Of a stretch of 64,000 nt of DNA, positions 58,518-64,000 are shown in pieces (the first letter of the stretch is position 1; each line of letters opens with the position of its first letter). Under the pieces are notes generated by a model. It was not told the origin of the DNA, made no database searches, and saw only the letters and a list, made by a program, of their open reading frames with translations. Both the position numbers and the translations under genes were made by a program. Source of the DNA: DATMGU01 sp035555315 (lineage in GTDB: Bacteria > Pseudomonadota > Alphaproteobacteria > ATCC43930 > CGMCC-115725); contig DATMGU010000060.1 in the NCBI GenBank assembly GCA_035555315.1, positions 1 through 64,000 on the forward strand, in the 5' to 3' direction.

Positions 58518-60164
58518 TCATCGATATTTCCGACAGCCCCATGCGACCCAACCAGTGAGAAGCATCATAACCAATAAAGCGAAGTCGCCGTATTGGCCAT
58601 AGGGCGTAATGCCGAGCGGCATCGGCAACGCGGTGTCGATCACGCCCGCTCGGTTGAGGCCGAGGCGCTGTAGCACCCTGCCATGGGCATCGACCACGCC
58701 GGAGATCCCGGTATTCGCCGCCCGAAGCAACGGTAGCCCCTGTTCGACGGCACGGACGCGCGCACTGGCGAAATGCTGATAGGGACCGGTCGAGGTGCCG
58801 AACCAGGCATCGTTGGTGATGGTCAGCAGCCAGGCCGGCCGGGGGCCTGGCGCCACCACGTCCTCGGGGAAATTCGCCTCGTAGCAGATCAGCGGCGATA
58901 CCGGCGGCAGATGTGGCAGGGCGAGCGTGACCGGCCCGGGGCCGCTCGACAAAGCGCCCAGACCGCCGACGATCCGTTCGAGCGGCAGGTAGCGGGCGAG
59001 CGGCACGTATTCGCCGAACGGCACGAGATGAAACTTGTCGTAGGTCGCGATGACGGCGCCCGAGCCGTCGAGCGCCATCAGGCTGTCGAAAAATTCCGTC
59101 GGCGGCGCCGGCAGCGGATTGCCGCGGATGGTGCCGGCCAGCATCAAGCCGCCTGGCGGCGTTACCGCGGCGAGCGCGCCGCGCGCGCCGCCGTCGCGGT
59201 TGAGCAGGTAGGTTATCGCCGCCTCGGGCAGCACGATATCGGTCGGCGGCGTCGCGGCGGGAGCGGCCGCGAGGGCCAGGATCGCCTGAAAGTTCCGCGC
59301 GCGCGCCGCCGGATCCCATTTCAAGGTCTCCGGGATATTCGGCTGCACCAGCCGGAGCGTGACGCCGGGAACCAGCGGATCGGGGCCGGCCGATAACCGG
59401 ACCGCGCCGAACACGCCGATCCCCACCAGCACCACGCCGCCGATCACCGCCGGCCCGGCCCGGCGCCAACGTGAAGCCCCCGGCGAACTATAAGTGGGCG
59501 AACCATAAATGGGCGAACCGCCCAGGCCAGCCGGCAACGCCGCCACGGCGACGGTGATCAGGCTGAGACCATAGCTGCCGAACAGGGCCGTGGATTGCAG
59601 CACGGCCAGCAAGGGCGGCGCGTCAGCCGACCAGGCATAGCCGATCAGGTTCCAGGGAAACCCGGTCAGAAGATGGCCACGCAGCCATTCGGCCCCCGTC
59701 CAGGCGATCGCCAGCACCAAGGCACGGCTGACGGTGCTCCCCGGTATGGCGCGGGTCGCGGCCACCGCGGCACCGGCATAAACCGCCAGCAGGATCGGCA
59801 GACCGAACAGCGCGAACGGCACCAGCCACCAGAACCGCTCGATATCGACGAACAGCGACAGGGTCGTCCAGTACAACCCGAAGACGAAGAAGCCCAAGCC
59901 CCAACACCAGCCCAGGCGGAACGCGGCCCAGCGCGTCGGCGTGCCTTCGATCAGCCAGACCAGACCGGTAAACGCCGGCAGCAGCAGGAAAACCAGGTTG
60001 AACGGCGGCAGGGCGCCGACCGCCAGCGCGCCCAGCGCAGCGGCGATACCGGCGCGCCGCCAGCCGGCGGCTGAGCGTGTCCGGGCGGCGAGACGCATCA
60101 CGAATTCCGCCGGCATGCCGGGCGCGCGACACACCTCGGCGGTGCCGCTGGAGGGCGACGTCAT
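58518..60164 (-). CDS. lnt: Apolipoprotein N-acyltransferase
   Basis: The 548-residue inner-membrane enzyme adds the third acyl chain to lipoproteins. About seven or eight membrane helices surround a periplasmic CN-hydrolase domain with catalytic Glu314 (VLPEAAI), Lys377 (YDKFHLVPFGEY) and Cys427 (LICYEANFPE). The C-terminal helix is FALLVMMLLTGWVAWG. An in-frame 15-bp duplication encodes GSPIYGSPTYSSPG near residue 216. It follows corC by 10 bases in the phoH-ybeY-corC-lnt series. Confidence 0.95.
   Translation of the reverse strand: MTSPSSGTAEVCRAPGMPAEFVMRLAARTRSAAGWRRAGIAAALGALAVGALPPFNLVFLLLPAFTGLVWLIEGTPTRWAAFRLGWCWGLGFFVFGLYWTTLSLFVDIERFWWLVPFALFGLPILLAVYAGAAVAATRAIPGSTVSRALVLAIAWTGAEWLRGHLLTGFPWNLIGYAWSADAPPLLAVLQSTALFGSYGLSLITVAVAALPAGLGGSPIYGSPTYSSPGASRWRRAGPAVIGGVVLVGIGVFGAVRLSAGPDPLVPGVTLRLVQPNIPETLKWDPAARARNFQAILALAAAPAATPPTDIVLPEAAITYLLNRDGGARGALAAVTPPGGLMLAGTIRGNPLPAPPTEFFDSLMALDGSGAVIATYDKFHLVPFGEYVPLARYLPLERIVGGLGALSSGPGPVTLALPHLPPVSPLICYEANFPEDVVAPGPRPAWLLTITNDAWFGTSTGPYQHFASARVRAVEQGLPLLRAANTGISGVVDAHGRVLQRLGLNRAGVIDTALPMPLGITPYGQYGDFALLVMMLLTGWVAWGCRKYR
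59483..59520. repeat. 15-bp tandem repeats inside lnt
   Basis: GCGAACTATAAGTGG (59483-59497) and GCGAACCATAAATGG (59498-59512) are adjacent, and a third unit begins GCGAACCG at 59513. They are in frame, in the loop between the membrane part and the last helix before the catalytic domain. Confidence 0.75.
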
Positions 60165-60174
60165 GGGCGGCGGG

Positions 60175-61060
<886 letters not shown>

Positions 61061-61068
<8 letters not shown>

Positions 61069-61651
61069 GGCCGATAATTCCATTTGGCTTGGGCCCATCC
61101 GACTCGGGTCCATCCGACGCGGGCCCATCTGGACCGGATCCATCATGATAGGGATCGGCGATGCCCAGCCCGGCCAGGATCCGGACCTCGAGCCCTTCCA
61201 TCACGGCGGCCTCGTCATCCGTCATATGGTCGTAGCCCAGCAGGTGCAGCGTGCCATGCACCACCAGATGGATCAGATGGTGTTCGATCGGCTTGTCCTG
61301 CGCCGCCGCCTCGGCGGTCACGGTCTCGAAGGCCAGCACGATATCGCCGAGGCCGAGCGGCACGCCTTCGAATGCCGTCCGCGGCGTCTCGCCCGGCCGG
61401 GTCAAGGTCGCGGGAAACGACAGGACGTTAGTCGGCTTGTCCTGATCGCGATAGGTGCGATTGAGTTCCCGCACCCGGGCGTCATCGGCCAGCAAGAGAC
61501 TGACCGATGCCCCCTGCAGCGCCGGGCAGGCGGCCTCCAGCACCGAAAGGACCGCCTGATCGCACAAGAGGCTCACCTCGGGAACCCTGTCCGTCCAGGC
61601 ATCCTCCTCGACGGTCACGAACAAATAGGAGGGTTCGGCGGCGGCACTCAT
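61061..61651 (-). CDS. ybeY: Endoribonuclease YbeY
   Basis: The 196-residue metal-dependent RNase acts in 16S rRNA 3'-end maturation and ribosome quality control. The zinc motif HGTLHLLGYDH gives His132, His136 and His142. Other conserved parts are LNRTYRDQDKPTNVLSFPA and LGDIVLAFETV. The protein has an unusual Asp/Gly/Pro-rich tail (about residues 166-193) encoded by four degenerate 15-bp repeats. Its ATG overlaps the phoH stop, and its 3' end overlaps corC. Confidence 0.95.
61091..61150. repeat. Four degenerate 15-bp repeats in the 3' end of ybeY
   Basis: Units begin at 61091 (GGGCCCATCCGACTC), 61106, 61121 and 61136, each containing a CCATC core. They are in frame and encode the DGP-type tail of YbeY. 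Confidence 0.8.
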
Positions 61652-62718
61652 GACGCATCCTCGGGACGCTGGTCGGGCAAATGCTGGGTTGGCAAATCCT
61701 GGCCTGGCAAATCCTGATCTACCCGGCGCCGTCGATCGGCGGCGTCATAGGCGCGGACCAGGCGCTGGACCAGGGGATGGCGCACCACATCGCCATCGTC
61801 GAAGCGGACCACGGCGATGCCCTCGACCTCCTCGACGATGTCCAGTGCATCGGCCAAACCCGAGCGGGTGCCGCGCGGCAGATCGATCTGGCTAAGATCG
61901 CCGGTGATCGCCATGCGCGAATTCTCGCCGAGCCGGGTCAGCAGCATCTTCATCTGAACCGGCGTGGTGTTCTGCGCCTCGTCCAGAATGACGAAGGCAT
62001 TGGACAGCGTCCGGCCGCGCATGAAGGCCAGGGGTGCCACCTCGATATCGCCGGTGGCCAGCCGCTTCACCACCTGATCGCCCGGCAGCATGTCGTTGAG
62101 CGCATCATAGAGCGGCCGCAGATAGGGATCGACCTTGTCCTTGAGGTCGCCGGGCAGGAAACCCAGCCGTTCCCCCGCCTCGACGGCCGGACGGGACAGG
62201 ATGATGCGCTGGACCTGACCCGACATCATCATATCGACCGCGACGGCGACCGCCAGATAGGTCTTGCCGGTTCCCGCCGGCCCCACGCCGAACACCAGTT
62301 CATGCTCCAGCAAGGCCTTGATATAGGCGCGCTGACCGATCGAGCGGGCGGTGATCTGGCGTTTGCGGGTACGGATCGCCGGCGACTCCGCCACAGCCGG
62401 CGGATCGCCGGCGCGCGGTGGCGGCGCGGTGAGGCGCAGCGCCGCGTCGACCTCGCTGCGATCGACCTGCAAGCCGCGCCGCAGCCGGTCGTAGAGCGCC
62501 TGCAGCACGATCCGGGCGGTATCGATCGCGGCGGCGGAACCGGATAGCACCAACCGATTGCCGCGCAACGCCAAGGTCACGCCGAGCTGCCGCTCGATCT
62601 GCTTCAGATGCTGATCGCGCTCACCAGCCAGCAGCGCCAGCAGCGCATTGTCGGCGAACGCCATTTGCGCCTGCTCGGCATTCGGCACCGGACCGTCGGT
62701 CGGCACGGTCACCGCCAT
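61648..62718 (-). CDS. ybeZ: PhoH-like ATPase (YbeZ)
   Basis: The 356-residue ATPase has an N-terminal KH-like part (QIERQLGVTLALRGNRLVLSGS) and a PhoH domain with Walker A GPAGTGKT (146-153), RPAVEAGERLGFLPGDLKDKVDPYLRPLYD and Walker B FVILDEAQNTTPVQMK. It partners YbeY in rRNA and ribosome processing. The tail QDLPGQDLPTQHLPDQ comes from three 15-bp repeats (61676-61720). It overlaps miaB upstream by 10 bases and ybeY downstream by four. Confidence 0.94.
   Translation of the reverse strand: MAVTVPTDGPVPNAEQAQMAFADNALLALLAGERDQHLKQIERQLGVTLALRGNRLVLSGSAAAIDTARIVLQALYDRLRRGLQVDRSEVDAALRLTAPPPRAGDPPAVAESPAIRTRKRQITARSIGQRAYIKALLEHELVFGVGPAGTGKTYLAVAVAVDMMMSGQVQRIILSRPAVEAGERLGFLPGDLKDKVDPYLRPLYDALNDMLPGDQVVKRLATGDIEVAPLAFMRGRTLSNAFVILDEAQNTTPVQMKMLLTRLGENSRMAITGDLSQIDLPRGTRSGLADALDIVEEVEGIAVVRFDDGDVVRHPLVQRLVRAYDAADRRRRVDQDLPGQDLPTQHLPDQRPEDAS
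61676..61720. repeat. Three 15-bp tandem repeats in the 3' end of ybeZ
   Basis: GGCAAATGCTGGGTT (61676-61690), GGCAAATCCTGGCCT (61691-61705) and GGCAAATCCTGATCT (61706-61720) lie in tandem and in frame. Confidence 0.85.
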
Positions 62719-64000
62719 GGAGACGCATCCTCCATCGCGAGCGATACCGGCTCAAGCGACCCGGGGGCTTCGAGCGCGGCCAAGCCGCCGCTGAGGCTGT
62801 TCAAGGTCGCCCCGTCGATCCGTACCGGCTCGACCGAGCCCACCAGCCGAGGCGGCGCCTCGACATGCACGCCCTGCGACCAAGGCGTCCGGCCGATCAA
62901 TTGACCAGCGTGACGACCGGGCTTTTCGAACAACACCGGCACCACCTGCCCGATGGTTCCGTCGTTGAACGCGCGCTGCTGCGCCTCGAGTTCGGCCTGC
63001 AGCGCATAAAGCCTGGGCTGGGCCACCGCCTCCGGCACCGGATCCTCATGGAGGGCCGCCGGTGTACCCGGACGCGGCGAGTAGCGGAACGAAAAGGATT
63101 GGGCGAACCCGACGGCGCGGACCAGCGCCAGGGTCGCCGCGAAATCCGCGTCGGTCTCACCCGGGAACCCCACAATGAAGTCCGACGAGAACGCCATATC
63201 CGGCCGCGCCGCGCGGAACCGGTCGATCAGCCGGAAATAGGTCGCCGCGTCATGCTTGCGATTCATCGCCTCCAGAATCCGATCGGAGCCGGACTGGACC
63301 GGGAGATGCAGGAACGGCATCAGCGCCGGCACCTCGCCATGCGCCGCGATCAGATCATCGTCGACATCGCGCGGATGGGAAGTGGTGTAGCGCAGCCGGA
63401 CGACCCCCGCCAGCTCGGCCAGCGCCCGGATCAACCGGCCCAGCCCCCAATCGGCCCCGCCATCGGGAGCGGCGCCGTGATAGGCGTTGACGTTCTGGCC
63501 AAGCAGGATGAGTTCCCGCGCGCCCGACCGCACCAGCCGGCGCGCCTCGGCCAGGACATCGGCCGCCGGACGCGAGAACTCGGCGCCCCGCGTATAGGGC
63601 ACGACACAGAAGGTGCAGAACTTGTCGCAGCCCTCCTGGATGGTCAGGAAGGCCGAAACACCGGGTGCCGCCCCGCTCTCGGGCAGGTGGTCGAATTTCG
63701 CCTCGACCGGGAAATCGGTATCGAGAATGCCGCGGCCGGCACCAAGCCGGCCGGCCGGCCCAGTACAAGGCGGGTGGGTGGCGGCGCGGGCAGCGCGGGC
63801 AACCATTTCGGGCAGGCGATGATAGCTCTGCGGTCCGAACACCATATCGACGAACGGCGCGCGGCGCAGGATCTCGGCACCCTCCGCCTGGGCGACGCAG
63901 CCGGCCACGGCGATGATCATGTCGCCGCCCTCCAGCACCTTGTCCAGCTTGAAGGGCTTCAGCCGGCCGAGATCGGAGTACAGCTTTTCCGCCGCCTTTT
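62709..64000 (-). CDS. miaB: tRNA-2-methylthio-N6-dimethylallyladenosine synthase MiaB (5' end outside the window)
   Basis: At least 430 residues of this radical-SAM methylthiotransferase are present, and the frame stays open to the window edge. The radical-SAM cluster motif is CDKFCTFC in QEGCDKFCTFCVVPYTRG. Other MiaB parts are AVAGCVAQAEG, ELILLGQNVNAYHG, RLRYTTSHPRD, PFLHLPVQSGSDRIL and FSSDFIVGFPGETDADF, and it ends in a TRAM domain. It makes ms2i6A37 in tRNA. The N-terminal half of the MTTase domain is missing because of the window edge. It heads the miaB-ybeZ-ybeY-corC-lnt operon. Confidence 0.95.
   Translation of the reverse strand, partial: KAAEKLYSDLGRLKPFKLDKVLEGGDMIIAVAGCVAQAEGAEILRRAPFVDMVFGPQSYHRLPEMVARAARAATHPPCTGPAGRLGAGRGILDTDFPVEAKFDHLPESGAAPGVSAFLTIQEGCDKFCTFCVVPYTRGAEFSRPAADVLAEARRLVRSGARELILLGQNVNAYHGAAPDGGADWGLGRLIRALAELAGVVRLRYTTSHPRDVDDDLIAAHGEVPALMPFLHLPVQSGSDRILEAMNRKHDAATYFRLIDRFRAARPDMAFSSDFIVGFPGETDADFAATLALVRAVGFAQSFSFRYSPRPGTPAALHEDPVPEAVAQPRLYALQAELEAQQRAFNDGTIGQVVPVLFEKPGRHAGQLIGRTPWSQGVHVEAPPRLVGSVEPVRIDGATLNSLSGGLAALEAPGSLEPVSLAMEDASPWR

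Overview
The window is GC-rich chromosomal DNA of an alphaproteobacterium, most likely of the Rhodospirillales type. The evidence is gene content and order: miaB-phoH(ybeZ)-ybeY-corC-lnt, metK-trmB-rimP-nusA-ylxR-infB-rbfA-truB-rpsO-pnp, ubiE-ubiB-coaBC-dut, cobS-cobT beside a J-domain gene and bolA, an Irr-type Fur regulator, and TamA/TamB. I cannot name a species. I saw no rRNA, tRNA, CRISPR array, insertion sequence or prophage.

Layout. 1-7981 (+): the tail of an unknown acidic protein, rpmB with its own promoter and terminator, upp, then tamA-tamB (outer-membrane assembly). 7982-12213: an accessory block of DHA2 drug exporter, SnoaL-like protein, cupin, Tat-exported dienelactone hydrolase and a carboxymuconolactone-decarboxylase-like protein. 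12214-16792: cobT, cobS and a J-domain gene (-), bolA (+), a DUF2889 gene (-). 16875-22574: B12-dependent methylmalonyl-CoA mutase, then mutM, a small exported protein, an enoyl-CoA hydratase and a HAD phosphatase (all -), plus one small + strand gene. 22671-27585 (+): ubiE, ubiB, an old-yellow-enzyme gene and coaBC.

27586-36642 is accessory DNA lying between coaBC and dut, which are usually close neighbours. It holds an HxlR/quinone-oxidoreductase pair, a more A+T-rich cassette of arylmalonate decarboxylase homologue, FCD-type GntR regulator and MHS-family importer, the hmgA-fahA-gntR homogentisate operon, and a Phd/VapC toxin-antitoxin pair. 36643-44218 holds dut, an SDR, cysK-moeB-small protein, a D-2-hydroxyacid dehydrogenase, an SH3 protein, irr and a nitronate monooxygenase-like gene. 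44406-64000 is almost all - strand: GDPD, then translation, RNA-decay and modification genes, lnt, corC, ybeY, phoH and a truncated miaB.

Most notable signals: a perfect 30-bp inverted repeat flanking the coaBC start codon, with a TATAAT placed to give a leaderless mRNA; the arylmalonate-decarboxylase/transporter/regulator cassette with a palindromic operator; a palindrome covering the -10 of the hmgA operon; six consecutive hairpins in the pnp leader; a MutM lacking its fourth zinc cysteine; and repeated 15-, 18- and 21-bp in-frame duplications in otherwise conserved genes.
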